A stretch of DNA of 46,991 nucleotides from an uncultured Tenacibaculum sp. (GCA_937922085.1 CAKZVD010000104.1:1-46991), one strand, 5' to 3'; shown: positions 25,465 through 34,928, numbered from the stretch's first letter. Numbers and translations: made by a program. The notes: a model not told the origin generated them from the sequence alone.

Positions 25465-28440
25465 ATGAAGAAAATTTTAACACTACTTTTTACTACTCTA
25501 TTAAGCTCATTCTTATACAGTCAAGTACAAATCACGGGGACTATTAAAGACAGTAATAATGAAGCTTTACCTGGAGCAAATGTGGTAGAAAAAGGCACAA
25601 AAAATGGTACTACAACTGATTTTGATGGGAAATTTCAGTTAAAAGTACAAGAAGGAGCCACCTTAATTATTAGTTTTTCTGGTTTTGAAACAAAAGAGGT
25701 TTCAACAAATGGAAAAAAAGTATTGAATATTGTACTAAATGAAGGATTACAATTAGATGAAGTAGTTATAACTGGGTCTAGAACTCCTGCAAGAAGTAAT
25801 ACAACAAGTCCATTACCTGTAGATATTGTTGGAGTTAAAGAACTTCAAGCTACAGGACAAGCTACTTTTGATAAAGCTCTACAATATAAAATACCATCAT
25901 TTAACACGGTACAAACTCCTGTTAATGATGCAACTTCTCTATTAGACCCTTATGAAATAAGAAACATGGGACCAAGTAGAACGTTAATTCTTATTAATGG
26001 TAAACGTAAAAATTTAAGTGCTTTATTATACACACAAACTTCTCCTGGACGTGGAGAAACTGGTGCAGATATCTCAGGAATACCAACAGATGCAATTAAA
26101 TCTATTCAGATTTTACGTGATGGAGCTTCTGCTCAGTATGGATCTGATGCAATTGCAGGTGTAATGAATATTATCTTAAAAGACGATTACAAAAATGGTT
26201 CTGCTACTTTTAGATCTGGTATTACTGGGGAAGGAGATGGAGAAATGTTAGGAGTAAGTGTTAATAATGGAAGTAAAATTGGAGATGATAAAGGTTTTAT
26301 AAACTATACTGTTGATTTTTCTAAAACAACATTAGCTAATAGACCTGGTACTGTGGATGCACAAGGTGAATTTGATGACTTTGTATTTACCAACCCAAAT
26401 AGCTACAATAGTTACCTTAATAACAATTCTTTTTTGGGAGGACAAGATTTAACTGGTTTTACAGTAGCACAAGCAAATGCTGAATTTAATAATAACTATG
26501 TAGGAACAGCTGATTATAATACAAGGTTGGCAGCTATAAACTCAAGTAACACCACAGGTAGACAATCTGTTGACGAGTTTTTATCTAGAAATCCTGATGC
26601 AAATAATATCAATGGATCTCCTGAAACAACTGCTGCTAAATTTTTAATAAATGGTGCTTTTGATTTAACTAAGGATAGTGAACTTTATTTTAATGCTGCC
26701 TATATTTATAAGAAAGTAAATAGTTTTGCAAATTACAGAACTCCTTATTGGAGAACAATTAGTGATTTTCCATACTTAGCTAGTTTTTTTCCTGGAAGCA
26801 ATCCTAATAACGCTGGAGGATATGATGGATATGTCCCAACTTTTGAAGGTAATTTAAATGATTTTAATGCAACTTTAGGTTTTAAATCTGTAATTAACGA
26901 ATGGAATGTAGATGCTAGTGCTACCTTTGGTGGTAATCAACAAACCTATAATGTAAATAACTCTCATAACAGGAACGTAGTATTATCTCCTGCAACATGG
27001 GTAGATGCTAACAATAATGGAGTTGTAGATCCAGGAGAAACTACTGAAAGTGCTCAATTATATAGAGAAAACAGTCCTCTTAGTTTTGATCCAGGTGGAA
27101 CAGCTTTTAATCATATCGTTGGAAATATAGACATTTCAAGAATATTATCTGATAAAGTAGCTATTGCTGTAGGGGCAGAGTTTAGAACAGAAAATTTTGA
27201 AGTAATTGAAGGAGGCTTGGCTTCTTATGATGGTGGTGGAGCAGATTCATTTGCTGGAAACAGTCCTGAAAATTCTGGAAACTTTAATAGATATAACTTA
27301 GGTGGATATTTTGATGTAGCTTGGGATATTACTGAAGATTTTTTATTAAATGGTACAGTAAGGGCTGAAAATTTCTCTGATTTCGGAAGTACTTTTGTGT
27401 GGAAAGCTAGTTCTCGTTATAAATTTGCAGAAGACAAATATACAATTAGAGCTTCTGTTTCTACAGGATTTAGAGCCCCTACTTTACATCAAATATTTAC
27501 TCAAAAAGCACAATACAGCTTTGTACCTGGTTCTGGTATACAAGTTGGAGGTTTAATTAACAATGTTTCTCCTCAAGCCCGTTTATTAGGAATCCCTAAA
27601 TTAACAGCAGAAGAATCTACTAACTTTACCATAGGTGTAGGAGGTAAACCTTTTAAAAATTTCTCTTTTACGATAGATTACTATAATATTGCTGTAGATG
27701 ATAGAATTGTATTAAGTACTGAAATAGGAGGAACAGCTACAGATGCTGTTGGAAATAGTATTGGTAATACTGCATTAGATCAAGTATTAAACAATAATAA
27801 TTTAAGTGATTTAAGCTTTTTTGTAAATGCAATAGACACTAAAACTTCTGGTTTAGATGTTGTTTTAAGTTATAAAAACTTAGCTTTAGGTGATGGTAAA
27901 TTAGGCTTCAATTTATCAGGAAACTATACTATAGAAAATAAAAGAGATGGTGCTGTTAAAAACCCAAAAATTGTTGCAGATGCTGGACAATCTGTAGTAA
28001 ATGCTACTCAAGAAGCATTATTCTTTACTTCTAGACCACAAACAAAATGGATTTTAGGTACTACTTATGATATCGATAAATTTGCTTTTTCACTGAATAA
28101 TACTTTTTTTGGTAAAACTACTTTTAAACAACAAGGTTTAGATAATAATTTAAGAACAGAGTTTATCCCTAAGATTGTTACTGATTTAGGTATAAACTAT
28201 AATATTACTGATAAAATTACTATTTCAGCAAACATAAATAATCTTTTAGATGTCTTACCTGAATGGGAGTTTGTAGCTGAAAACGCTGCAGGTAGTGCTA
28301 TTTTAGCAGACCCTGCTCAAACTAAAGTACAATCAAATTTAATTACATTTAACCAACGTTATTCTCAAATGACTTATGATGGTTATCATTTTAGTCAATT
28401 AGGGAGAATGTTTAATTTATCTGTAAATTATAGATTTTAA
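25465..28440 (+). CDS. TonB-dependent receptor with N-terminal carboxypeptidase-like domain
   Basis: 991 residues. Signal peptide MKKILTLLFTTLLSSFLYSQ, then a carboxypeptidase-D regulatory-like beta-sandwich (VQITGTIKDSNNEALPGANV, about 21-100), a plug (TLILINGKRK, LRDGASAQYGSDAIAGVMNII, about 115-250) and a large outer-membrane barrel ending in Phe (VNYRF). It lacks the STN domain of its upstream paralogue, so it can transport but probably cannot signal to FecR. Plug motifs are almost identical between the two, and they are likely to import related ligands with TonB energy. No SusD-like lipoprotein or enzyme nearby identifies the ligand. It ends at a clear terminator. Confidence 0.92.
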   Translation: MKKILTLLFTTLLSSFLYSQVQITGTIKDSNNEALPGANVVEKGTKNGTTTDFDGKFQLKVQEGATLIISFSGFETKEVSTNGKKVLNIVLNEGLQLDEVVITGSRTPARSNTTSPLPVDIVGVKELQATGQATFDKALQYKIPSFNTVQTPVNDATSLLDPYEIRNMGPSRTLILINGKRKNLSALLYTQTSPGRGETGADISGIPTDAIKSIQILRDGASAQYGSDAIAGVMNIILKDDYKNGSATFRSGITGEGDGEMLGVSVNNGSKIGDDKGFINYTVDFSKTTLANRPGTVDAQGEFDDFVFTNPNSYNSYLNNNSFLGGQDLTGFTVAQANAEFNNNYVGTADYNTRLAAINSSNTTGRQSVDEFLSRNPDANNINGSPETTAAKFLINGAFDLTKDSELYFNAAYIYKKVNSFANYRTPYWRTISDFPYLASFFPGSNPNNAGGYDGYVPTFEGNLNDFNATLGFKSVINEWNVDASATFGGNQQTYNVNNSHNRNVVLSPATWVDANNNGVVDPGETTESAQLYRENSPLSFDPGGTAFNHIVGNIDISRILSDKVAIAVGAEFRTENFEVIEGGLASYDGGGADSFAGNSPENSGNFNRYNLGGYFDVAWDITEDFLLNGTVRAENFSDFGSTFVWKASSRYKFAEDKYTIRASVSTGFRAPTLHQIFTQKAQYSFVPGSGIQVGGLINNVSPQARLLGIPKLTAEESTNFTIGVGGKPFKNFSFTIDYYNIAVDDRIVLSTEIGGTATDAVGNSIGNTALDQVLNNNNLSDLSFFVNAIDTKTSGLDVVLSYKNLALGDGKLGFNLSGNYTIENKRDGAVKNPKIVADAGQSVVNATQEALFFTSRPQTKWILGTTYDIDKFAFSLNNTFFGKTTFKQQGLDNNLRTEFIPKIVTDLGINYNITDKITISANINNLLDVLPEWEFVAENAAGSAILADPAQTKVQSNLITFNQRYSQMTYDGYHFSQLGRMFNLSVNYRF

Positions 28441-28464
28441 CTATCCCCAATAGAATTAATCACG

Positions 28465-28504
28465 AAAAGCACCGAAACCTCATTAAAGTTTCGGTGTTTT
28501 TATT
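28465..28504 (+). terminator. Intrinsic terminator after the TonB receptor locus
   Basis: The stem CACCGAAAC / GTTTCGGTG around a 9-base loop is extended by A/T pairs and followed by a T run. Confidence 0.88.
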
Positions 28505-28541
28505 TAAAAAATATATTCAATTAACTTATTTATAATAAAAA

Positions 28542-29285
28542 ATGCAAAGTCTTTACACTAATGGATTTGAAAATATTTATGATGAAATGTATAAAACGTT
28601 TATAAATTATAATGATGAATTTAAATTTTATTCAAAAATTATAAAGCAATATAAAAAAGAAAATGTTTTAGAAATAGGTTGTGGTTCTGGTAATCTTGCT
28701 AAACTTTTCATCAACTCCCCTATTAGTTATATAGGACTAGATCTAAGTAATGATATGGTTCAATTATCTCAAAATAAAAACCCTACAGGCAATTTTACAC
28801 AAGGAAATATTGAAGGCTTTAAATTAGAAAAAAGAGTAGATTCTATTCTTATAACAGGAAGAACTTCTAGTTATTTATTAACCAATTCAACAGTTAATAA
28901 TGCTTTAAATTCTATACATAAAAATCTAAACTCTCAAGGTATTCTTTGTTTCGATTTTATTGATGCCAGTCGGTTTTTCTCAATCATAAAAAATGGTAAA
29001 CATATACAACACAAAGCTAAAGTTCAAAGTGAATTGTATTTTAGAGATAGTTACATGACCCCAAACAAACAACTTGATAATTTTATGTTTGATTGGGATT
29101 CGCATTACTACAAAAAAAATCATTCTAAAAATATAACAATCACAAGAGACACTTCTACAGTAAGAGCTTTTACTAAAGATGAATGGAAATTATTTTTAGA
29201 ACTAAATAACTTTGAATTACTAGAATTCATTGATAGAAAAAGTTATGCTTTTGACACCTATGTTGTTATTGCTAAAAAGAAATGA
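28542..29285 (+). CDS. Class I SAM-dependent methyltransferase
   Basis: 247 residues. Rossmann-fold motif I VLEIGCGSGNLAKLF (about 44-58), motif II YIGLDLSNDMVQL (Asp that binds the ribose), and a motif-IV-like segment VDSILITGRTSSYLL near 103-117. The C-terminal half has a beta-rich insertion (DWDSHYYKKNHSKNITITRD) usual for small-molecule methyltransferases. The substrate is not predictable. The TGA stop abuts the stop of the convergent hydrolase gene with no intervening base, so no terminator separates them. Confidence 0.85.
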   Translation: MQSLYTNGFENIYDEMYKTFINYNDEFKFYSKIIKQYKKENVLEIGCGSGNLAKLFINSPISYIGLDLSNDMVQLSQNKNPTGNFTQGNIEGFKLEKRVDSILITGRTSSYLLTNSTVNNALNSIHKNLNSQGILCFDFIDASRFFSIIKNGKHIQHKAKVQSELYFRDSYMTPNKQLDNFMFDWDSHYYKKNHSKNITITRDTSTVRAFTKDEWKLFLELNNFELLEFIDRKSYAFDTYVVIAKKK

Positions 29286-30260
29286 TTATTTTTTCAATTC
29301 TCCTAAAAGATTAATTATTTCTTTACAGATAATAGCTGCGTTTTCTTTTTTTGTAAAAATAGTAGCATGATTTCCATTTAAAGACATTTGTTTTCCTTTT
29401 ATGGAAAGATTCGCTATTTCTTTCTGCATTTTTATCCATTCTTGTTTGCTTGATTCGTTTGCTGTAAAAACTCTTATAGGTAATGAATCAAACTTATTAG
29501 CTTCACCTGCTCGTTCTAATATAGAGTGGTAGTATTTTGTTTCATTTCTATATGCTCGAACATATTTTCCATCAATAAAAAAATCGCGAGTACGATTATT
29601 AATCCTATCTGGTAATCCTTCTGCTGATAATAAAGGCCCCATAAAAATTTCATATAACGTTAAAATCCCCATTTCACCTAAACCTGCTTGCACATTTAAA
29701 ACTCCTAATACCAACTTAAATTTATTGGAAGTTTTTTTTGTTAAATTAATTCTCTCTACTTGATCAGGATGTGAGGCATCTAAAAAAATCAATCCTACTA
29801 CTTCTTCAGGATATAATTCAGTAAAAACACGTATGTATGCCCCACCAATCGAATGACCTGTCATAATATATGGCGGTGATTCTCCAGATTTTTCTAATAA
29901 CAAATGTAATTCATGAGCAACAGTTACAGGATCACGTGGTGTATCACTCTCTTCACTATACCCCAAGCCTGCTCTGTCATATCGAACTACTCTCATACTA
30001 TCTTTAAGCCCTTCATTTAACCAATGATAATATTCACTTGCTACTCCTGCCCCTCCTTCAATAACTAAAGTTGGTTTTTCGTTTTTTTCTCCTGAAGAAT
30101 TTATATGCAATTTAAATCCACCAACATCAATAAGTTTTCCTTCTGGTTCTTGAGGACCAGGGCCAAACAAACGAAGCATTAAACCAGCAAAAATGATTAA
30201 TGCTAATAACGCTCCAATCAATTGGCCTATCCTCTTTAAAATTTTTAAGAAAATTTTCAT
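29286..30260 (-). CDS. Membrane-anchored alpha/beta hydrolase
   Basis: 324 residues. An N-terminal hydrophobic helix (IGQLIGALLALIIFAGLML, about 12-30) is probably an uncleaved anchor. The alpha/beta-hydrolase fold follows: VVRYDRAGLGYS near 92-103, nucleophile elbow GHSIGG near 132, strand-6 LIFLDASHPDQ near 156, and a terminal GNHATIF near 298 with the catalytic His. Esterase, lipase or peptidase activity is possible; the substrate is unknown. A minus-strand TAnnTTTG element lies 29-36 bases upstream. Confidence 0.85.
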   Translation of the reverse strand: MKIFLKILKRIGQLIGALLALIIFAGLMLRLFGPGPQEPEGKLIDVGGFKLHINSSGEKNEKPTLVIEGGAGVASEYYHWLNEGLKDSMRVVRYDRAGLGYSEESDTPRDPVTVAHELHLLLEKSGESPPYIMTGHSIGGAYIRVFTELYPEEVVGLIFLDASHPDQVERINLTKKTSNKFKLVLGVLNVQAGLGEMGILTLYEIFMGPLLSAEGLPDRINNRTRDFFIDGKYVRAYRNETKYYHSILERAGEANKFDSLPIRVFTANESSKQEWIKMQKEIANLSIKGKQMSLNGNHATIFTKKENAAIICKEIINLLGELKK

Positions 30261-30288
30261 GGTACTCTATGTTTTAATTAATTCAATT

Positions 30289-30296
30289 CAAACATA
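30289..30296 (-). promoter_or_regulatory. TAnnTTTG -7 element of the hydrolase gene
   Basis: Minus-strand TATGTTTG, an exact consensus match, 28 bases before the start. No clear -33 TTG. Confidence 0.45.
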
Positions 30297-30435
30297 AAAT
30301 CATTCAGAAGCACTTCATAATTACTAGGATGAATTAACTAAAAAACAATACACACATATACAAATCATAAACAAATACGATACAATAAAAAAAGAATAGT
30401 GTTTGACACTGAATACATAGTGTTTATCAAAAAAA

Positions 30436-30466
30436 TTGTAAAAAGGTATAAGGAATCTTATTTTTG
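30436..30466 (+). promoter_or_regulatory. Consensus promoter overlapping the kinase start region
   Basis: TTG at 30436-30438, a 20-base spacer, TATTTTTG at 30459-30466: a full Bacteroidota promoter match. It ends 4 bases before the ATG at 30471, predicting a leaderless or nearly leaderless mRNA. Confidence 0.6.
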
Positions 30467-30470
30467 TATT

Positions 30471-31583
30471 ATGAATAGTTTTCTTCAAAAAAATTACAGC
30501 GCTTTAATCAAAGGAGGAATTATTAGTTTAATATTAGCGTCTATACTTTACAAAGCGGGGATAGTTCTTATAAATCCTATTCATGTATCTATATCAGTTT
30601 ACATTGTTATCAATATTTTAGGTTTTATTTTTTGTTGGTTTATTTTTTCTTTTCTAGTCCAAAGGTTTTCTATTTATACTATTTTAGGTATAATAAGTTT
30701 ACTTCTTATTGCGGCAATTGCCGATAATTACATTAAAACTCCATTCAATTTAATTAGTATTCCGTCAATTATTTTATTCTGGTTAGGAATTACCTATCTC
30801 ATTCTACCTCAATTTTTCATAAAATATAAATTTCCTATTCTATTAATTTATGGAGCAGTTTTATCCTATTTCTTTATATTTAGAATAAGACCTTATTATA
30901 TAGAAAATCATCACCAAAATTTCCTTAATTTTATGTTGATACCTATACCTTTTTTCATGCTTTTATGGGGTTATGAACAATGGCGTTGGTTAAAAACATT
31001 ACAAATAGATAAAGGAAAAGCTGAATTAGCTTTACTTAAAAGTCAAGTTAATCCTCACTTCTTTTTTAATACCTTGAATAATCTTTATGGATTAGTTGTT
31101 GAAAAATCTGATGATGCTCCTGAAGTTATCTTAAAATTATCTGACATGATGAGATACACTATTTACAAAGGCAAGGAAGATACTGTATTATTAAAAGATG
31201 AAATTAATTATTTAGAAAACTATATTGAATTACATAAAATACGATATCAAAAAAAAGTAGATATCTTATTTACCCATAAAGTTCAAGAAGGTTTAAAAAT
31301 AGCTCCTCTACTATTTATTATTTTACTAGAAAATGCTTTTAAACATGGTGTAGAAAAAATACGTGAACATGCTTTTATCCGTCTTAAAATACAATCTGAA
31401 GGAAAGAAACTTTCTTTTACCATTGAAAATAATTTTAATGAATTAACTTCAAACCACAAAAAAGGAATTGGATTAGATAATTTAAGAAAAAGATTAGATT
31501 ATTTATACAACAATAAATACCAATTAGTTATAGAAAAAAAGGAAACGAATTATAAAGTACTATTAACACTCAATTTAATATGA
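30471..31583 (+). CDS. LytS/YehU-type sensor histidine kinase
   Basis: 370 residues from ATG 30471. A GTG at 30399 would add 24 residues but lies upstream of the consensus promoter, so the ATG is preferred. Residues about 10-175 hold five or six membrane helices. The cytoplasmic part has the His_kinase signature LKSQVNPHFFFNTLNNLYGL with the phospho-accepting His, then LIILLENAFKHGV (N box) and GIGLDNLRKRL (G box) of the ATPase domain. It overlaps the LytTR regulator by 4 bases, so it is a coupled two-component pair. With no large extracellular sensor domain, the signal is probably sensed in the membrane. Confidence 0.9.
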   Translation: MNSFLQKNYSALIKGGIISLILASILYKAGIVLINPIHVSISVYIVINILGFIFCWFIFSFLVQRFSIYTILGIISLLLIAAIADNYIKTPFNLISIPSIILFWLGITYLILPQFFIKYKFPILLIYGAVLSYFFIFRIRPYYIENHHQNFLNFMLIPIPFFMLLWGYEQWRWLKTLQIDKGKAELALLKSQVNPHFFFNTLNNLYGLVVEKSDDAPEVILKLSDMMRYTIYKGKEDTVLLKDEINYLENYIELHKIRYQKKVDILFTHKVQEGLKIAPLLFIILLENAFKHGVEKIREHAFIRLKIQSEGKKLSFTIENNFNELTSNHKKGIGLDNLRKRLDYLYNNKYQLVIEKKETNYKVLLTLNLI

Positions 31584-32272
31584 AATATTGCATTGTAGAT
31601 GATGAACCAATTGCACATCGAATTATAGAAGGTTACTGTAAAAATTTATCGTACCTTGAAAAAACAGGGAACTGTTATGATGCATTTGAAGCTATTCAAT
31701 TAATGAATAACCATGTTGTTGATTTAATTTTTTTAGATATCAATATGCCTGAGCTTTCTGGTTTTGATTTATTAAAAACAATGCAAAAAAATCCCAAAAT
31801 TATTGTTACTTCCGCTTATAAAGAATTTGCTTTAGAAGGCTATGAATTAAATATTTCTGACTATTTATTAAAACCTTTTTCATTTCAACGCTTTCTAAAA
31901 GCTATAAATAAAGTAATTGAACCTAAAAACCCAACTTCCTCTCTATTAATTGAAAAAAAGAAAACCAGTTTTTTTCTTAAAGGTGATAAGAAAATACACC
32001 AAATACATATTGATGATATTTTATTTATTGAAGCATCTGGTAATTATACAAAAGTATTTTTAACTGAAGAAATGATCATTAGTCATCAAAAAATTTCCTC
32101 ATTAGAAAAATTATTAGCCTCTTCAAATTTCCTAAGAGTACATAAATCTTTTATTATAGCTACTAATAAAATAAAGGTTATAGAAGGAAACCGAATAACA
32201 ATTAACAGTCATTTTATTCCTATTGGCCAAACCTATAAACATCGTTTAAAACAATTCTTTCAGAATGAATAA
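31580..32272 (+). CDS. LytTR-family response regulator
   Basis: 230 residues. Receiver domain at 1-115: acidic DDEP at 5-8, phosphorylated Asp in LIFLDINMPELSGF near 53, Thr/Ser in VTSAY, and Lys in LLKPF. LytTR DNA-binding domain at about 130-228 (IDDILFIEASGNYTKVFL, FLRVHKSFIIATNKI). It is partner of the overlapping kinase gene. LytTR proteins bind short direct repeats; no target could be assigned here. Confidence 0.92.
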   Translation: MKYCIVDDEPIAHRIIEGYCKNLSYLEKTGNCYDAFEAIQLMNNHVVDLIFLDINMPELSGFDLLKTMQKNPKIIVTSAYKEFALEGYELNISDYLLKPFSFQRFLKAINKVIEPKNPTSSLLIEKKKTSFFLKGDKKIHQIHIDDILFIEASGNYTKVFLTEEMIISHQKISSLEKLLASSNFLRVHKSFIIATNKIKVIEGNRITINSHFIPIGQTYKHRLKQFFQNE

Positions 32273-32280
32273 CGCATAAA

Positions 32281-32306
32281 AAAACCACAACAATTGTTGT
32301 GGTTTT
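32281..32306. terminator. Bidirectional terminator between regulator and ferredoxin genes
   Basis: A perfect inverted repeat with 13-base arms (AAAACCACAACAA / TTGTTGTGGTTTT) between convergent genes. Confidence 0.85.
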
Positions 32307-32331
32307 CAGTCTATTTTATTTTAATAAAATA

Positions 32332-32682
32332 TTAATCATTATGCATAAAACGTTGCTTACCTAATAATTCCTCATCTGTTTCAACATTATTATCATCTGG
32401 TACACAACAATCTACAGGACACACAGCTGCACACTGAGGTTCTTCATGAAAACCTTTACATTCTGTACACTTATCTGCTACTATATAATATATTTCATCA
32501 GAAATAGGTTCCTGATCTTCATCAGCATTTGCCTTATTTCCGTTTGGTAAAATTATATTTCCCTCTAAATCTGTTCCTTCTGAATATTTCCACTCTTCAG
32601 CACCTTCATATATTGCAGTATTTGGGCATTCTGGTTCACATGCACCACAATTTATACATTCATCTGTTATTATAATTGCCAT
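32332..32682 (-). CDS. 4Fe-4S dicluster ferredoxin
   Basis: 116 residues. Two cluster-binding regions: [18 protein letters not shown] (9-26) with four Cys, and [20 protein letters not shown] in the second half, where the Cys-x-x-Cys is followed by a longer spacing before the last two Cys. A 35-residue acidic insertion separates them, usual for the Flavobacteriaceae version. It is a cytoplasmic electron carrier, divergent from the LuxC-like acyl-CoA reductase, with overlapping promoters. Confidence 0.92.
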   Translation of the reverse strand: MAIIITDECINCGACEPECPNTAIYEGAEEWKYSEGTDLEGNIILPNGNKANADEDQEPISDEIYYIVADKCTECKGFHEEPQCAAVCPVDCCVPDDNNVETDEELLGKQRFMHND

Positions 32683-32704
32683 ACTATATCATTTTCAGTT
32701 TTCG

Positions 32705-32749
32705 TAACTTTGCTCACGCAAAAATAAAGCCAATTTAATTTAGAACCAA
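32705..32749. promoter_or_regulatory. Face-to-face divergent promoters for ferredoxin and acyl-CoA reductase
   Basis: Plus strand: TAACTTTG at 32705-32712 for the reductase. Minus strand: TATTTTTG at 32726-32719 with TTG at 32749-32747, spacer 20, for ferredoxin. The two -7 elements are 6 bases apart, so polymerase binding at one should block the other. Confidence 0.6.
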
Positions 32750-32754
32750 TTTAA

Positions 32755-33816
32755 ATGGATAAAATCGAGAAACGAATTCAATCATTTGTAAAATTAGGAC
32801 AATTTTTAAGTCAATTTAATAGAAAAGAGATTCGTCAAAAAGAAGATGTTGCTTTTAATGATTTATTTTTTGATGGATTTAAACATCAATTAAAACTAGC
32901 TCAAGAGAAAAACAGTTGGTTTACAAAGGATAATTTATTGTTTACTTGTGAAAGTTGGGCAAATGCACTTACTTTTGAAAACTTACACAAATGGATTAAA
33001 GAAGAAAACTTAAATACCAATTCTTCTAAAAAAGTAGCCATTATTATGGCTGGTAACATTCCTTTAGTTGGTTTTCATGATTTTATTGCTGTTTTAATTT
33101 CCGGGCATTCAGTATTGGCTAAACTATCTAGTAATGACGAGCATTTACTTCCTTTTTTAGCTAAATACCTAGAGTATGTAAATACCGATTTTAAAGGTAC
33201 TTTTGAGTTTACTAATAAAAAACTAACTGGTTTTGATGCTGTTATTGCAACTGGTAGCAATAACACTTCTCGTTATTTTGAATATTATTTTAAAGACAAA
33301 CCAAATATTATAAGAAAAAACAGAAATTCTGTAGCTGTAATAACTGGTAAAGAAACAGAAGAAGATTATATTAACTTAAGTGAGGATATATTCTGTTACT
33401 TTGGACTAGGATGTCGTTCTGTTTCAAAATTATTTGTTCCTAAAGGATATAATTTCGATCTCTTTTTTAAAGGCATGTTTAACAAACAAGAAATTATTAA
33501 TAATTTTAAATATGCGAATAACTATGATTATAACAAGGCTGTATATTTAATGAGCGAATTCGATTTGTTAGAAAATGGTTTTTTAATGATTAAAGAAGAC
33601 ACTAGTTACTCCTCTCCTATTTCTTCTGTTTTTTACGAATATTATGAAAATGAAGATGATTTAAAAATTAAATTATTTGAAGAAAGAGAAAAAATTCAAT
33701 GCATTGTTGCCAAAAATTTCGTTAAAAATGAAATTGCTTTTGGACAAACACAGCAACCTAATTTATGGGATTATGCAGATGGAGTAAATACCTTAGATTT
33801 TTTATCTAAAATTTAA
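32755..33816 (+). CDS. LuxC-like acyl-CoA reductase family protein
   Basis: 353 residues. It resembles the acyl-CoA reductase (LuxC) branch of the aldehyde dehydrogenase superfamily: VAIIMAGNIPLVGFHDFIAVLISGH-type nucleotide-binding segment near 97-120, DAVIATGSNNTSRYFEYYF near 162, RKNRNSVAVITG near 188, and FGLGCRSVSKLFVP near 217 with the candidate catalytic Cys. LuxC proteins reduce acyl-CoA or acyl-AMP to aldehyde with NADPH. There are no luxAB or luxD genes here, so a role in light production is not implied; the native substrate is unknown. It lies 47 bases before serC in a conserved flavobacterial block. Confidence 0.82.
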   Translation: MDKIEKRIQSFVKLGQFLSQFNRKEIRQKEDVAFNDLFFDGFKHQLKLAQEKNSWFTKDNLLFTCESWANALTFENLHKWIKEENLNTNSSKKVAIIMAGNIPLVGFHDFIAVLISGHSVLAKLSSNDEHLLPFLAKYLEYVNTDFKGTFEFTNKKLTGFDAVIATGSNNTSRYFEYYFKDKPNIIRKNRNSVAVITGKETEEDYINLSEDIFCYFGLGCRSVSKLFVPKGYNFDLFFKGMFNKQEIINNFKYANNYDYNKAVYLMSEFDLLENGFLMIKEDTSYSSPISSVFYEYYENEDDLKIKLFEEREKIQCIVAKNFVKNEIAFGQTQQPNLWDYADGVNTLDFLSKI

Positions 33817-33863
33817 TTTACAATCCTTAAAATCGCATATTTGTACTATTAATTATTTCAATA

Positions 33864-34928
33864 ATGAAAAAACATAACTTTAGCGCCGGTCCTTGTATAT
33901 TACCAGAAGAAGTATTACAAAAAGCTTCAGATGCTGTTGTAAATTTTAATAATGATAACTTATCACTTATCGAAATTTCGCATCGTAGTAAACCTTTTGT
34001 AGATGTTATAGAAAGAGGTAGAAGTTTAGTTTTAGAGTTATTAAACTTAAACAAAACAGAATACACAGCCCTTTTTTTACATGGCGGTGCTAGTACCCAG
34101 TTTTTAATGGTTGCTTATAATTTTTTAAATAAAAAGGCAGGATATTTAAATACAGGTACCTGGAGTAGCAAAGCCATAAAGGAAGCTAAATTGTTTGGCG
34201 AATTAATAGAAGTAGCTTCTTCTAAAGACAATTCATTTAACAGTATTCCTAAAGATTATACAGTTCCTACAGATATAGATTATTTTCATTGTACTAGTAA
34301 TAATACTATTTATGGAACTCAAATGAAAGCGTTTCCTGAAGTTAAAGTTCCTTTAATTTGTGATATGAGTTCTGATATTTTTTCACGTGAATTAAATTTT
34401 TCTAAATTTGATTTAATATATGCAGGTGCTCAAAAAAATATGGGTCCAGCAGGAACAACTTTAGTGGTTGTTAAAAATGAATTATTGAATAATATTACTC
34501 GTGAGGTTCCTTCTATGTTAAGTTATAAAACACATATAGAAAGAGACAGCATGTTTAATACACCTTCTGTTTTTTCCGTATATGTTTCTACCCTAACATT
34601 AGAGTGGTTGCATGAATTAGGAGGAATTCCTTTTATAGAAAAAGTGAATACTAAAAAAGCTGATTTATTATATGGTGAAATTGATAGAAATCCGCTTTTT
34701 AAAGGAAATGTAGTTACAAAAGATAGGAGTATCATGAATGCGACATTCACTCTAAATAACACAGATTTACAAGAAAAGTTTAATGCAATGTGGAAAGAAG
34801 CTGATATTAATGGTATAAATGGCCATAGATCTGTTGGTGGGTATAGAGCAAGCATGTACAATGCATTACCATTATATAGCGTTCAAGCACTAGTAGATGT
34901 AATGCAAGAGTTAGAAAGAACAGCTTAA
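33864..34928 (+). CDS. serC: 3-phosphoserine aminotransferase
   Basis: 354 residues. It converts 3-phosphohydroxypyruvate and glutamate to phosphoserine (also used in pyridoxine synthesis). Signatures: HNFSAGPCILPEEVL at the start, SHRSKPF near 40, LFLHGGASTQFLM near 70, and DLIYAGAQKNMGPAG near 187-201 with the PLP Lys; the C-terminus has GHRSVGGYRASMYNALP. A CATATTTG near-match to the -7 element lies at 33836-33843. The next gene is the preceding pathway enzyme. Confidence 0.96.
   Translation: MKKHNFSAGPCILPEEVLQKASDAVVNFNNDNLSLIEISHRSKPFVDVIERGRSLVLELLNLNKTEYTALFLHGGASTQFLMVAYNFLNKKAGYLNTGTWSSKAIKEAKLFGELIEVASSKDNSFNSIPKDYTVPTDIDYFHCTSNNTIYGTQMKAFPEVKVPLICDMSSDIFSRELNFSKFDLIYAGAQKNMGPAGTTLVVVKNELLNNITREVPSMLSYKTHIERDSMFNTPSVFSVYVSTLTLEWLHELGGIPFIEKVNTKKADLLYGEIDRNPLFKGNVVTKDRSIMNATFTLNNTDLQEKFNAMWKEADINGINGHRSVGGYRASMYNALPLYSVQALVDVMQELERTA

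Noticed and set aside
20763..28440. Polysaccharide utilisation locus
   Set aside because: There are TonB receptors with sigma/FecR control, but no SusD homologue or glycoside hydrolase, so the ligand cannot be assumed to be a glycan.
30399..30401. GTG start for the LytS-type kinase
   Set aside because: It lies upstream of a full consensus promoter and the extra 24 residues are not typical; ATG 30471 is preferred.
32755..33816. Bioluminescence (lux) locus
   Set aside because: Only the LuxC-like gene is present; luxA, luxB, luxD and luxE are absent.
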